DNA of 64,000 nt from Erythrobacter longus (GCF_000715015.1 NZ_JMIW01000005.1:1-64000), one strand, 5' to 3'; positions 42,169-50,799 are shown, counted from the first letter of the stretch. Translations and numbers: made by a program. The notes: generated from the sequence alone by a model not told the origin.

Positions 42169-43155
42169 ATGAACACTCAGACCATTCGCAAAACCAAAGG
42201 ACCCGTTCGCATCATGGTTTGGACCCTCGGCGTTCTTTTGGGACTCGCAGTTCTGGCCGCAATCGGGCTCCAAATCGCCATTTCACGCGATGGCCCGGTG
42301 GTTTTGAGCGCGGTTGACCGGATCCTTGGCGGTGACGGCGGGGCTGAGCTTAAGGCCAAAATCGCGGTCGGCGACCATCCCGATCAGAAAGTTCTGGTTT
42401 GGGCACCTGAAAACACTGCACATGTTTGGGCACCTGAAAACACTGCACATGCAAGGATGACATCCGGCACGGCTCTTCGCCCCGTTTTGCTCTTCGTGCA
42501 TGGCGGTTCGTGGAATTCTGGCGATCCGGAAAGCTATGATTTCGTCGGGCGCGCCTTTGCCGAGCAGGGTTTTGTCGTGGTTTTGAGCGGGTATCGCTTG
42601 GGCGAGGCGGGCAAATATCCCGGCATGATCGAAGACACTGCAAGCGCCTTTGCCTGGGCTCGCCAAGAGATCGCGCAATATGGCGGGGACCCACAAAATA
42701 TTGTAATCGCAGGGCATTCTGCCGGCGCTTACAATATGATGATGGTCGCCCTGGAAAGCCGCTGGCTTGAACCGCACGGGCTTTCGCCCAAAGACATCGC
42801 TGCCGTTGTCGGCATATCGGGCCCCTATGACTTCCTCCCGCTCGACAGCGAGAGCACCATCGCAAGCTTTGGTCATGTCGATGACCTTGATGCAACCCAG
42901 CCGATCAACCATGTGAGCGAAAACAGCCCGCCCATGCTTCTCCTCCATGGCAAGAAAGATACGACCGTCGGCGTGTTCCATTCGCGCAACCTCAGCGGGC
43001 TTTTGCAGGAAGCAGGGCACGCCCCGCGCCTCGAGCTGTACCCAGAGAAAGACCACACCGACCCGCTCGTTTCGATCGCTGCCCCGTGGCGGGGGCGGCG
43101 TGATGTTGTGCCGAAAATTGCCGAATTTGTGCGTCAGACTACCGCAAGCCGATAA
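42169..43155 (+). CDS. Alpha/beta hydrolase (carboxylesterase type) with N-terminal membrane anchor
   Basis: 328 residues from ATG 42169 (a GTG at 42163 adds two). One N-terminal hydrophobic segment (about 12-35) acts as an anchor or signal. The esterase core has the oxyanion motif FVHGGSWNSGD, the nucleophile elbow GHSAG, an Asp region (LLHGKKDTTV) and a late His (EKDHTDPL), completing a Ser-Asp-His triad as in the BD-FAE/kynurenine formamidase-like esterases. An in-frame exact 27-bp duplication (42397-42450) repeats VWAPENTAH just before the core and probably lengthens a surface loop. It sits alone between a terminator and the M48 gene; its substrate is unknown. Confidence 0.9.
   Translation: MNTQTIRKTKGPVRIMVWTLGVLLGLAVLAAIGLQIAISRDGPVVLSAVDRILGGDGGAELKAKIAVGDHPDQKVLVWAPENTAHVWAPENTAHARMTSGTALRPVLLFVHGGSWNSGDPESYDFVGRAFAEQGFVVVLSGYRLGEAGKYPGMIEDTASAFAWARQEIAQYGGDPQNIVIAGHSAGAYNMMMVALESRWLEPHGLSPKDIAAVVGISGPYDFLPLDSESTIASFGHVDDLDATQPINHVSENSPPMLLLHGKKDTTVGVFHSRNLSGLLQEAGHAPRLELYPEKDHTDPLVSIAAPWRGRRDVVPKIAEFVRQTTASR
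42397..42450 (+). repeat. Exact tandem 27-bp duplication inside the esterase gene
   Basis: Two back-to-back identical copies (42397-42423 and 42424-42450) encode VWAPENTAH twice. The length is a multiple of three, so the frame is kept. The lack of any difference between the copies suggests a recent slippage event. Confidence 0.95.
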
Positions 43156-43201
43156 AACTTCAGTTCCCGTTCAGGCCTAAAGGCGTTAGCAGGTAATCCA
43201 G

Positions 43202-44569
43202 ATGCATCTCCTTCGCTCCTTTGTCGCCGCGCTGCTGGCAGTTTTCGCCGCTTTTGCGCTCGCTGTTCAACCGGTCGCGGCCCAGTCAATCCTGCGCGAT
43301 GCAGAGACTGAGGCGCTGCTGCGCGATATGGCGCGCCCTCTGATCGAAGCCTCAGAGCTTGAACCTGAGAATGTCGAAATTGTCCTCATCAACGATTCGT
43401 CCATCAACGCGTTCGTTGCTGGCGGGCAGGTGGTTTACGTCCACGCAGGACTGTTGAACGCAGCCGACACTGCGAACGAAGTGCAAGGCGTGATCGCGCA
43501 CGAGCTGGGCCATATCACGGCCGGGCACGTCGTTCGCTTTGGTGAACGCACGAAAGGCGCGCAAGGCATCTCGATCCTGTCGCTGATCCTCGGGGTTGGC
43601 GCGGCGCTTGCTGGAGCAGGCGATGCCGCTTTGGGCGCGATTATGGCCGGGCAACAGGCCGCAACGGGCAATTTCCTCGCCTTTAACCGCAACCAGGAAG
43701 CCGCCACCGATCAAGCGGGCGCGCGGTATCTCAACGGCGCTGGCATTTCGGGCCGCGGCATGATCAGCTTTTTCGAGAAGCTCAGGAATTTTGAAATTCG
43801 CCGTGGCTACAGCCAATCGGATGATGCAGCTTACGGTCGCACGCACCCATTGTCTGGTGACCGTATCCAATTCCTGCGCGATCAATTGACGAAGGACGAA
43901 TATTGGGATGCGCCCGATGATCCAGAGCTTCAGGCTCGCTTCCTAAGCGTCCAGGCCAAGCTTTATGGTTATTTGGCTGAGCCGAAACGCACGCTTCAAC
44001 AATATCCTGAAAGCGACCAAAGCACACCAGCGCGCTATGCCCGCGCTTACGCCTTCCACAAGGATGCGCAGGTCGAAAAGGCATTGAACGAAGTGAACGC
44101 TTTGCTCGCGTTTGATGCGCAAAACCCATATTTCTTGGAGCTGAAGGGTCAGATCCTGCTCGAATCAGGCCGCCCGACCGAAGCGCTTGTGCCATTGCGC
44201 CGCGCGACCGAATTGACCCTCAATCAGCCTTTGATCGCGGGGATGTTCGGCCATGCGCTGATCGCGACGGAAGAAGAAGCCAATTACGAGGAAGCCGAAA
44301 GGGTGCTGCGCGCAGCGGTTGCGAAAGACCGGTTCAATCCGTTTGCATGGTATCAGCTTGGCGTTGTTTACGCGCATCGCGGCGATATTCCGCGCGCCAA
44401 ACTGGCCAGCGCCGAGCAACAAATCATGCGCCGCAATTATCCTGAGGCCTTGCGCAATGCGAATGATGCCGAGGCGGGGTTACCGGTCGGATCGCCTGAT
44501 TGGATCCGTGCACAAGATGTCGGCCTTCAGGCGCGCGCAGAACTGGAAGCTTTGCGCGACAGCCGCTAA
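43202..44569 (+). CDS. M48 metalloprotease with TPR repeats (BepA/YfgC-like)
   Basis: 455 residues. A signal peptide (about 1-27, ending VQPVAAQS) sends it to the periplasm. The M48 domain has the zinc motif HELGH (100-104) and a third ligand E166 in NQEAATD, with a hydrophobic insertion between them (ISILSLILGVGAALAGAGDAALGAIMAG). From about residue 250 to the end are TPR-type helical pairs (YARAYAFHKDAQVEKALNEVNALLAFDAQNPYFLELKGQILLESGRPTEALVPLRRATEL, and so on). BepA-type proteases degrade or rescue stalled outer-membrane proteins on the BAM complex. It is 11 bases upstream of a DsbA-like gene, an arrangement that fits periplasmic quality control. Confidence 0.94.
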   Translation: MHLLRSFVAALLAVFAAFALAVQPVAAQSILRDAETEALLRDMARPLIEASELEPENVEIVLINDSSINAFVAGGQVVYVHAGLLNAADTANEVQGVIAHELGHITAGHVVRFGERTKGAQGISILSLILGVGAALAGAGDAALGAIMAGQQAATGNFLAFNRNQEAATDQAGARYLNGAGISGRGMISFFEKLRNFEIRRGYSQSDDAAYGRTHPLSGDRIQFLRDQLTKDEYWDAPDDPELQARFLSVQAKLYGYLAEPKRTLQQYPESDQSTPARYARAYAFHKDAQVEKALNEVNALLAFDAQNPYFLELKGQILLESGRPTEALVPLRRATELTLNQPLIAGMFGHALIATEEEANYEEAERVLRAAVAKDRFNPFAWYQLGVVYAHRGDIPRAKLASAEQQIMRRNYPEALRNANDAEAGLPVGSPDWIRAQDVGLQARAELEALRDSR

Positions 44570-44580
44570 AGCTCGTCTCC

Positions 44581-45324
44581 ATGACGCAAAACACGCAAAA
44601 TTCTGGCATCTCGCCCACCCGACAATCTTTGCTGACAGCGCTTTTGGCGCTCACATTCGGCTTTCTGGGCGCAGCGCTCTGGTCCTACACCGGGCTCGCC
44701 GACAATCGCACGCGCGCCTATCTCATGGACAATCCCAGCATTTTGCAGGATGTGGCACAGGCCCTTGCCGCCGAGGACGCGCGCGATCGTCTGGCCTCTG
44801 TAAAAGACGAGCTTTACACCCCCTTCCCCGGCGCCATCATGGGCAATCCGGAAGGCTCAAAAGTGCTGGTCGAGTTCACCGATTACAATTGCCCCTATTG
44901 CGCAGGCAGCTTTCAGGACATTTCGCGCCTTGTCGCCGAAGACCCTGAGCTCAAAATCATCATGCGCGAATGGCCGATCTTTGAAGGCAGCGAACTGGCA
45001 GCGCGAATGGCTCTCGCAGCGGCCAAACAAGGGCAGTATCAGGCATTTCATTCGGCCCTGTTTCAACGCGGCGACACCAGCCCCGCAGGCGTTGAAGCGG
45101 CTGCTGCGGCAATTGGCCTCAACATGGAACAGGCGCGCATTGATGCAGCAAGCGAAGAGGTTTCGGTTGAACTGGTCCGCAACCTCACCTTCGCGCAAAG
45201 TCTGGGGTTCAGCGGCACGCCTGCCTTTGTGACCGGCGACATTTTGATGCCGGGCGCTGTTGGCGTTGATCGCCTGCGCGAAGCCATAGCCGAAGCCCAA
45301 ACAGGGGCGAGCGCTGCGTCATAA
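44581..45324 (+). CDS. Membrane-anchored DsbA-family thiol oxidoreductase
   Basis: 247 residues from ATG 44581. An upstream in-frame ATG at 44500 lies inside the M48 gene and is rejected. One membrane anchor (about 17-39) precedes a periplasmic thioredoxin-like domain with the redox motif CPYC (104-107) after VLVEFTDYN, the DsbA helical insert, and the cis-proline loop GTPAFV. The architecture resembles the BdbD/Com1-like DsbA group. It would oxidise or isomerise disulphides in exported proteins. It is one base from the following metalloprotease gene, so the three genes form an operon. Confidence 0.94.
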   Translation: MTQNTQNSGISPTRQSLLTALLALTFGFLGAALWSYTGLADNRTRAYLMDNPSILQDVAQALAAEDARDRLASVKDELYTPFPGAIMGNPEGSKVLVEFTDYNCPYCAGSFQDISRLVAEDPELKIIMREWPIFEGSELAARMALAAAKQGQYQAFHSALFQRGDTSPAGVEAAAAAIGLNMEQARIDAASEEVSVELVRNLTFAQSLGFSGTPAFVTGDILMPGAVGVDRLREAIAEAQTGASAAS

Positions 45325-45325
45325 A

Positions 45326-46342
45326 ATGCGTGTGAGGGTTTGCCTTGCATCTGTCGCCATGCTTGGCGCGCTAATCGTGGCGGCACCGGCCGTGCCAGCA
45401 GCAAGCGCCCGCGATACCATCAATTGGGACAAGATCGACCTTGCAGCAGAGCGCCGCGCGATTGAAAATTACCAAAAATACGACCAGCTTTTACAAAATG
45501 TTGGCTGGAAACTGGTGCGCGGAAATGCTGAGTTTTGCGACCGGGTGATCCCGGGAACAGGCCTGCAATTGCAGGATATGGCGAGTTACGGCTCCCCAGA
45601 AATTGCCCGCCGAGCGCTTGGTCTGTCAGGCGACTTTGCGGTTCAAACGGTGGCGAAGGGGTCCCCCGCTGACCTTTCCGGCAATTTTCCGAGCAACCGT
45701 GAGATCGTGCGGCTTGCCGGGACCAATCCCAACGATTGGGAGAGCCAAGGCCCGTTTGACTGGCAGCGCCTTGCCCGCGTGCATGACCTTATCGATGCGT
45801 CGGTCCAAGGCTACGATGCCATTCAGTTTGATTTTCACGACAATTATGTCTCGGTCATTGCCTCTGTCCCTGTATGCGCTTCGCGATTTGAGCTGATGGG
45901 CGAAGGGCAAAAGGCGGTGGCAGATGGCAACCGCGTCGTCATCGGCATCGAATTTCCCGCGTTTCAATATGAGGAGGCAGAGTTTGCAGGCCTCGTTGCG
46001 CATGAACTGGCGCATAATCTTTTGGGTCACACCGCATGGCTCGACCGCAATAAAAGAAAGCGCCGCAACATCCGGCGCACAGAGCGCGAGGCGGACCGGC
46101 TGATCCCTTGGCTTCTCGCCAATGCGGGATATGATCCGCGGGGCGGTAAGCGCTTCTTTGAAAAATGGGGGCCGGGGGGTGATGGCGGGCTGTTTCGCAA
46201 TCGCAGCCATGATGGCTGGGACGAACGCGCAGAATTCATCGAGGCCGAAATCCCACAGATTGAAGCACTTATCGCTAGCGAAGGCAAAGCCGACTGGCGC
46301 ACGCATTTCCGGCGCGAGGTTGATCCAGACCAGGGACTCTAA
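45326..46342 (+). CDS. Periplasmic M48-like metalloprotease
   Basis: 338 residues. It has a signal peptide (about 1-28, ending AASA). Residues about 60-130 resemble a small PDZ-like region (GTGLQLQDMASYG...AVQTVAKGSPADLSG). The protease part has HELAHNLLGH (226-235), giving two zinc histidines and the catalytic Glu, with a probable third ligand in READRLIPWLLANAGYDP (about 254), the usual M48 spacing to an ExxAD helix. Two cysteines before and inside the core (C71, C184) could be a disulphide made by the adjacent DsbA-like protein. It differs from the upstream M48-TPR protein in having no TPRs. The substrate is unknown. Confidence 0.88.
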   Translation: MRVRVCLASVAMLGALIVAAPAVPAASARDTINWDKIDLAAERRAIENYQKYDQLLQNVGWKLVRGNAEFCDRVIPGTGLQLQDMASYGSPEIARRALGLSGDFAVQTVAKGSPADLSGNFPSNREIVRLAGTNPNDWESQGPFDWQRLARVHDLIDASVQGYDAIQFDFHDNYVSVIASVPVCASRFELMGEGQKAVADGNRVVIGIEFPAFQYEEAEFAGLVAHELAHNLLGHTAWLDRNKRKRRNIRRTEREADRLIPWLLANAGYDPRGGKRFFEKWGPGGDGGLFRNRSHDGWDERAEFIEAEIPQIEALIASEGKADWRTHFRREVDPDQGL

Positions 46343-46429
46343 CCGCGAGGAAAAGCGCCAAGATGCCGCCCCGCCTGCGGCAAGCGGTTGTGCCTTTGCG
46401 TTCATCTGCGCGCACGCTTACCTTAATTC

Positions 46430-47716
46430 ATGCGACGAACCGTTTTTTGCGCTACACTCATGCCCATGTCGATGGTGAAATTCCAACCCGCTCCGTTCTT
46501 TGCGAGCAAAAACCGCGCCTTCTGGAACCTGCAACTTGCGGGCTGGGGTGGCTATTTCCTGCTGCGCAGCGTGGTTGCCATCGCCAATGATCAGCCGCTT
46601 GATCTGCTCGTCGTTTTGCTCGTCACCACGATCACCGGGTTTACCATCACCCTGATCTTGTCGGTGGTGTACCGCCAATTGATAGACCGCCAGCCGATTG
46701 TGACATGGGGCGGGACCGCCATCGTGCTGACCATCGCGGTCTTGGTGCACTCGGCGATCGAGGCATGGCTCCAAGGGCTATACCAAGGCTCGCTTACCGA
46801 GACGAGCTTTGCCCAGCGCCTCATCGGCTTAAGCTTTATCCCGCTCGCGCTTTTGGGCGGGTGGAGCGCGCTGTATTACGCGATCAATTACTTCCTGCGG
46901 GTCGAGGAACAGACAGATCGCCTGCAACGATTGGAAGCGCAGGCAACCGCCGCTCAGCTTGCCATGCTGCGTTATCAACTGAACCCGCATTTTCTATTTA
47001 ACACTCTGAATTCCATCAGCACTCTGGTACTTTTGAAACAGACAGGGCCCGCCAATGCGATGCTAACGCGGCTGTCGGGTTTCCTGCGTCACACCCTGAT
47101 CGCGGAACCGGGAAGCAAGGTCACGCTGGAGCAGGAGATCGAGACGCTGCAGCTTTATCTCGATATCGAACGCATGCGCTTTGAAGAGCGGCTTCGCACC
47201 CAGTTCGATATTGAAGACGCGGCGATGCACGCAAGATTGCCGGCAATGCTGCTGCAACCGCTCGTCGAAAACGCGATCAAATATGCGGTGAGCCCGCAAG
47301 AAGAAGGCGCGCGCATTTCCCTGAGCGCGCGCGTGGTCGGCGAGCGGCTTAGAATTGCGGTCGAGGATACCGGACCTGGCGCTGTTCTGGGCGGGCAGAA
47401 CCGGCCCATAGCGTCCAACGCACCGCCAAGGCCGGGCGAGCCCGTTTCCACCGGAGTTGGCCTTGTGAATATCCAGAACCGTTTGGCGCAAGGGTACGGG
47501 GCAGACCACCTGTTTGAAACCCGCTCACAGCCAGGCGGCGGTTTCACCGTCCTCATCGAAATCCCGTATGAACCTTCGCAGCAGGCGACCAATTCGCCAG
47601 CTAAATCCCCGGCCGATTCCCCCCCGCCCACATCAGAAACTGCCTCATCCCCCGAAACTGAAGCAGCCGATAATGTGATTAATCTGAACTCTCAGCGTGT
47701 TATTGGAAACTCGTGA
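46430..47716 (+). CDS. LytS/AlgZ-type sensor histidine kinase (His_kinase family)
   Basis: 428 residues with the first ATG; several in-frame Met codons (46460, 46466, 46472) are equally plausible and none has a strong ribosome-binding site. Four membrane helices (about 38-52, 58-80, 95-112, 132-152) form the sensor. A coiled linker leads to the phosphoacceptor block LRYQLNPHFLFNTLNSI with His187. The ATPase has the N box PLVENAIKYA and a G box TGVGLVNIQNRLAQGYG. The last about 45 residues are Ser/Pro/Glu-rich and disordered. The partner response regulator starts one base after the stop. The signal is unknown; the absence of a periplasmic domain suggests membrane or intramembrane sensing. Confidence 0.94.
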   Translation: MRRTVFCATLMPMSMVKFQPAPFFASKNRAFWNLQLAGWGGYFLLRSVVAIANDQPLDLLVVLLVTTITGFTITLILSVVYRQLIDRQPIVTWGGTAIVLTIAVLVHSAIEAWLQGLYQGSLTETSFAQRLIGLSFIPLALLGGWSALYYAINYFLRVEEQTDRLQRLEAQATAAQLAMLRYQLNPHFLFNTLNSISTLVLLKQTGPANAMLTRLSGFLRHTLIAEPGSKVTLEQEIETLQLYLDIERMRFEERLRTQFDIEDAAMHARLPAMLLQPLVENAIKYAVSPQEEGARISLSARVVGERLRIAVEDTGPGAVLGGQNRPIASNAPPRPGEPVSTGVGLVNIQNRLAQGYGADHLFETRSQPGGGFTVLIEIPYEPSQQATNSPAKSPADSPPPTSETASSPETEAADNVINLNSQRVIGNS

Positions 47717-47717
47717 T

Positions 47718-48515
47718 ATGACCATCCGCACTATCATCGTAGACGATGAAAAACTCGCCATCCAAGGCCTTCAGCTAAGGCTCCAGGCCTTTGAAGATGT
47801 TGAAATCATTGACACCTGTGCCAATGGGCGTGAGGCCATCCGCAAGATCAAGACGCAGAAACCCGATCTCGTCTTTCTCGACATCCAGATGCCTGGTTTT
47901 GACGGTTTCAGCGTCGTCAAAGGCGTCATGGAAATCGAGCCTCCGCTGTTCGTTTTTGTGACCGCATACGAAGAACACGCCATCCGCGCGTTCGAAGCCA
48001 ATGCGGTCAATTACCTGATGAAGCCGGTGGACGAGGACAAGCTTGCCGACACCGTAGAGCGCGTGCGCCAGCGTCTGGCCGAGAAGAAATCCGCCGAGGA
48101 TGCAGAGCAATTGATGGGCGTGCTTTCCGAAGTCGCCCCGGACCTTGCCGCCGACTTTACCGGCGATCCGGGCGAAAGCGCGGACCGGTTTGAAAAGCTC
48201 ATCAATGTCAAAGATCGCGGCCAGATTTTCCGCGTCGAAGTCGACTCAATCGAACGCATCGAGGCGGCAGGCGATTACATGTGCATTTACACCGCCGAAA
48301 ACTCGCTCGTCCTGCGCGAGACGATGAAGGATCTGGAGCGCCGCCTTGACCCGCGCGTCTTCCAGCGCGTCCACCGAAGCTGGATCGTGAACCTCGACCA
48401 GGTGCGCCAGGTAAAACCCCACACCAATGGCGAGTGCTTCCTCGTGCTGGATTCAGGTGCAGAGGTGAAGGTATCGCGGTCCTACAGGGATGTGGTTGCG
48501 CGTTTCGTGCATTGA
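47718..48515 (+). CDS. LytTR-family response regulator
   Basis: 265 residues from ATG 47718 (an upstream in-frame start lies inside the kinase gene). The receiver domain (about 4-120) has the acidic pair DDE (9-11), phosphoacceptor D55 in LVFLDIQMPGFDG, and K in MKPVDED. A linker (about 125-165) leads to the LytTR DNA-binding domain (about 165-262) with the characteristic IERIEAAGDYMCIYTAENSLVLRETMKDLERRL and FQRVHRSWIVNLDQV...GAEVKVSRSYRDVV. It is coupled to the LytS-type kinase immediately upstream. Its targets are not evident; LytTR sites are two 9-bp direct repeats. Confidence 0.95.
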   Translation: MTIRTIIVDDEKLAIQGLQLRLQAFEDVEIIDTCANGREAIRKIKTQKPDLVFLDIQMPGFDGFSVVKGVMEIEPPLFVFVTAYEEHAIRAFEANAVNYLMKPVDEDKLADTVERVRQRLAEKKSAEDAEQLMGVLSEVAPDLAADFTGDPGESADRFEKLINVKDRGQIFRVEVDSIERIEAAGDYMCIYTAENSLVLRETMKDLERRLDPRVFQRVHRSWIVNLDQVRQVKPHTNGECFLVLDSGAEVKVSRSYRDVVARFVH

Positions 48516-48527
48516 TTTGTTTTGCGA

Positions 48528-48546
48528 AGGCCCATCCGGGCCTTTG
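48528..48546 (+). terminator. Hairpin after the response regulator gene
   Basis: Arms AAGGCCC and GGGCCTT with a four-base ATCC loop, starting 13 bases after the stop codon and followed by only a short T run. It is a likely end of the two-component operon. Confidence 0.6.
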
Positions 48547-48650
48547 TCCTCGGCGCTAATCCCTCCGCTGCGCTGCGGGGCACCTGCGGGCGGGCGGTCG
48601 CCCTTGCGGACCTGCTATCAGGCCCGATCAGTCAATTAATTCCCGAACTG

Positions 48651-48762
48651 CGTTCGTCCTGAGCCCTGCGACAAGCTCAGGAGGGCCTTGTCGAAGGGCA
48701 GGCACTCGCACTATGCCTGAACTTCTGGGAAACGAGGTGCTTCAACTGGCTCAGGACGAACG
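48651..48762. repeat. Intergenic inverted repeat with exact 15-bp arms (REP-like)
   Basis: CGTTCGTCCTGAGCC at 48651-48665 is exactly inverted at 48748-48762 (GGCTCAGGACGAACG). Between them is a second, smaller copy of the CTGAGC/GCTCAG theme with CTTGTCGAAGG, a pattern seen as dispersed intergenic palindromes in sphingomonad genomes (general knowledge). The right arm ends nine bases before the nadC ATG, so in mRNA the structure could hide the nadC ribosome-binding region. Confidence 0.7.
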
Positions 48763-48770
48763 GAACTTTG

Positions 48771-49637
48771 ATGGCATTCACACTTGAGGGCTTCGACCTC
48801 GACACATTCATCCGCGACACGCTTGCCGAGGATTTGGGCGTTGGCCTTCCCGGCGGTGGCAAGGATGTGACCTCTGAAAGCGTAATCCCCGCCGATGCGC
48901 GCTTTTCGGGTGTTATGGATAGCCGCGATGCGATTGTGGTGGCGGGGCTTCCTCTGGCTGAGGCGTTTTTCCGGCACCTTGACCCCGAATGCGTGATCGA
49001 GACGCTGGTAAGCGATGGCGAACAAGTGACGCCGGGCACTGATCTGATGCGGCTTGAGGGCAATGCGCGCGCGCTTTTGACCGCCGAACGCAGCGCCTTG
49101 AACATCGTGCAGCACCTCTCCGGCATTGCCACCATGGCGCATGAATATGTGACCGCGATGCGCGTGGGCAGCGCGACCTGCACCCTGCTCGACACACGCA
49201 AGACGCTGCCGGGCCTGCGCGTGCTGGAGAAATACGCGACCCGCCAAGGGGGAGCTCAGAACCACCGCATGGGCCTCTATGACGCGGCCATGATCAAGGA
49301 CAACCACGTCGCCGTCGCGGGCTCTGTCGGCGAAGCGGTGCGGCGAGCAAGGGATGCGGGCGTCTCCCCCATCATCTGCGAAGTGGACCGCTTGGATCAG
49401 ATCGAACCCGCGCTTGAAGCAGGCGCGGACCACCTGTTGCTCGACAATATGTCGCCCGAAACGCTCAAAGAGGCGGTTGCAATGGTGAGAGGCCGCGCCA
49501 AGACAGAAGCGAGCGGCGGGATCAACCTCGACACCATCGCCGCGAAAGCGGCAAGCGGGGTGGATTATGCTTCGGTGGGAAGGCTCACCCAAAGCGCGCC
49601 TGCGGCTGACGTTGGGCTGGATTTTAAGCCGATATGA
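48771..49637 (+). CDS. nadC: Nicotinate-nucleotide pyrophosphorylase (carboxylating), quinolinate phosphoribosyltransferase
   Basis: 288 residues from ATG 48771 (the TTG directly upstream is not needed). Converts quinolinate and PRPP to nicotinate mononucleotide in de novo NAD synthesis. Family landmarks in order: the N-terminal ALEG-like segment DTFIRDTLAEDLGVG...DVTSESVIPAD, ERSALNIVQHLSGIAT, the TLLDTRKTLPGLRVLEKYATRQGGAQNHRMGLYDAAMIKDNH block (substrate and PRPP binding), EVDRLDQIEPALEAGADHLLLDNMSP and EASGGINLDTIAAKAASGVDYASVGRLT. Length is normal for the family. The stop overlaps the next start (ATGA). Confidence 0.97.
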   Translation: MAFTLEGFDLDTFIRDTLAEDLGVGLPGGGKDVTSESVIPADARFSGVMDSRDAIVVAGLPLAEAFFRHLDPECVIETLVSDGEQVTPGTDLMRLEGNARALLTAERSALNIVQHLSGIATMAHEYVTAMRVGSATCTLLDTRKTLPGLRVLEKYATRQGGAQNHRMGLYDAAMIKDNHVAVAGSVGEAVRRARDAGVSPIICEVDRLDQIEPALEAGADHLLLDNMSPETLKEAVAMVRGRAKTEASGGINLDTIAAKAASGVDYASVGRLTQSAPAADVGLDFKPI

Positions 49638-50080
49638 AGATGGCGCGAGGGCCACGGCCGTGGCCAATCCATACCTTTGCGATAATCCTTGTCTTGCTCG
49701 GCATTACTGGACTTGGTGCCAGCTTCTTTGAGATCGAGGAGAGTTTGGTGGTCTTGCAGCAAGACTTGCCCATGATTGAATGGACCCGCGACTATGTGAT
49801 CGTCGCCAACTTTTCTCTGTTCACCATAGTGCTAATCCCGGTCATGGCCGTGTGGTGTTTTGCCAGCCGTATCGCACGCCTGATTATGGCAGTGATGTGC
49901 GTCTTGCCTATACTAGCTCTTGGATCAGCTCTCTTCATTGGTCTTCGGGATGACGACTTATTGTTCGGCTTGGTGGTTGACCCAGCGTTGACAATTTTTG
50001 CGACTGTCATTCTTTACCTACCGTCTTCTTCGCGGTGGCTGAGCCAGGAGAGATCGCTTGACCCAACTGTTTTCAAATAG
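49634..50080 (+). CDS. Small integral membrane protein of unknown function
   Basis: 148 residues with four predicted membrane helices (about 12-30, 55-77, 80-103, 115-132); the loop between the first and second is acidic (EIEESLVVLQQDLPMIEW). No family is recognised. It is coupled to nadC (ATGA) and overlaps the start of the RNase T2 gene by 23 bases, so it is probably expressed with both. The C-terminal tail (SSSRWLSQERSLDPTVFK) is cytoplasmic if the N-terminus is inside. Confidence 0.75.
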   Translation: MKMARGPRPWPIHTFAIILVLLGITGLGASFFEIEESLVVLQQDLPMIEWTRDYVIVANFSLFTIVLIPVMAVWCFASRIARLIMAVMCVLPILALGSALFIGLRDDDLLFGLVVDPALTIFATVILYLPSSSRWLSQERSLDPTVFK

Positions 50081-50777
50081 CTGGCTCTGGATCGGGTTAG
50101 CGCTTTTTGGGCTTCCCGCCACTGCCTCCGCGCAGGCCTACCAGTGCCGCGCGCCGCAGGTGTCTTCGGTGCCGCAAATTGCGCCCGATCAGCAGCGCCG
50201 CGTGGTGCCGATCACGGGCTATACCCTCGCGCTTAGCTGGTCGCCGGGCTTTTGCCGCACCCGCCAAGATTCGCGCTCGCACCGCGTCCAATGCTCGGGC
50301 GACAACGGGCGCTTTGGCTTTGTTGTGCATGGCCTGTGGCCGCAAGGATCGCGCACTTGGCCCCAGTGGTGCGCGGTTCAAAACCGCCTTACCCCGCGAG
50401 AAGTGCGTGCAAATATGTGCATGATGCCCTCTGCCCGCCTCATCGCGCGGCAATGGGCCAAGCACGGAAGCTGCATGGTCAAGAAACCGGAGACCTATCT
50501 CGCCGTCACCAAAGTGCTGTGGGAGAGCCTTCGCATCCCCGACTATGACCGGATCAGCCGCGAGGAAGGCCTCACCGCTGGCCGCATCCGCCAGGCCTTT
50601 GCCGATGCCAATGGGCGCATGTGGCAGCCAAGCCATGTCGGCGTGAAGCTAAACCGCGACGGTTGGCTGGAAGAGCTGCGCCTTTGCTACAACAAACGCT
50701 TTCGCCCCACCCGCTGCGATGACCGGCGCTATGGTGCAAGAGACGAGGCAAGCGCGAAGATCTGGCGCGGGCTTTAG
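50058..50777 (+). CDS. Ribonuclease T2 family protein, secreted
   Basis: 239 residues starting at TTG 50058, supported by an AGGAGAG ribosome-binding site nine bases upstream and by the signal peptide it gives (about 1-26, ending TASA). The RNase T2 motifs are present: CAS-1 FVVHGLWPQ with His91, and CAS-2 QWAKHGSCM with His136. The catalytic Glu that normally precedes the Trp in CAS-2 (EWxKHGTC) is Gln132 here. Cysteines (C30, C66, C79, C105, C121, C139, C198, C209) suggest several disulphides. It would act in the periplasm or outside on RNA, if active. It overlaps the membrane-protein gene; an FNR-type site follows the stop and serves the next gene. Confidence 0.9.
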   Translation: MTQLFSNSWLWIGLALFGLPATASAQAYQCRAPQVSSVPQIAPDQQRRVVPITGYTLALSWSPGFCRTRQDSRSHRVQCSGDNGRFGFVVHGLWPQGSRTWPQWCAVQNRLTPREVRANMCMMPSARLIARQWAKHGSCMVKKPETYLAVTKVLWESLRIPDYDRISREEGLTAGRIRQAFADANGRMWQPSHVGVKLNRDGWLEELRLCYNKRFRPTRCDDRRYGARDEASAKIWRGL

Positions 50778-50799
50778 GGCGGCTCACACCCCCCGAAAT

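Noticed and set aside
48711-49667. 318-codon minus-strand frame opposite nadC
   Set aside because: nadC on the plus strand is complete with all family motifs.
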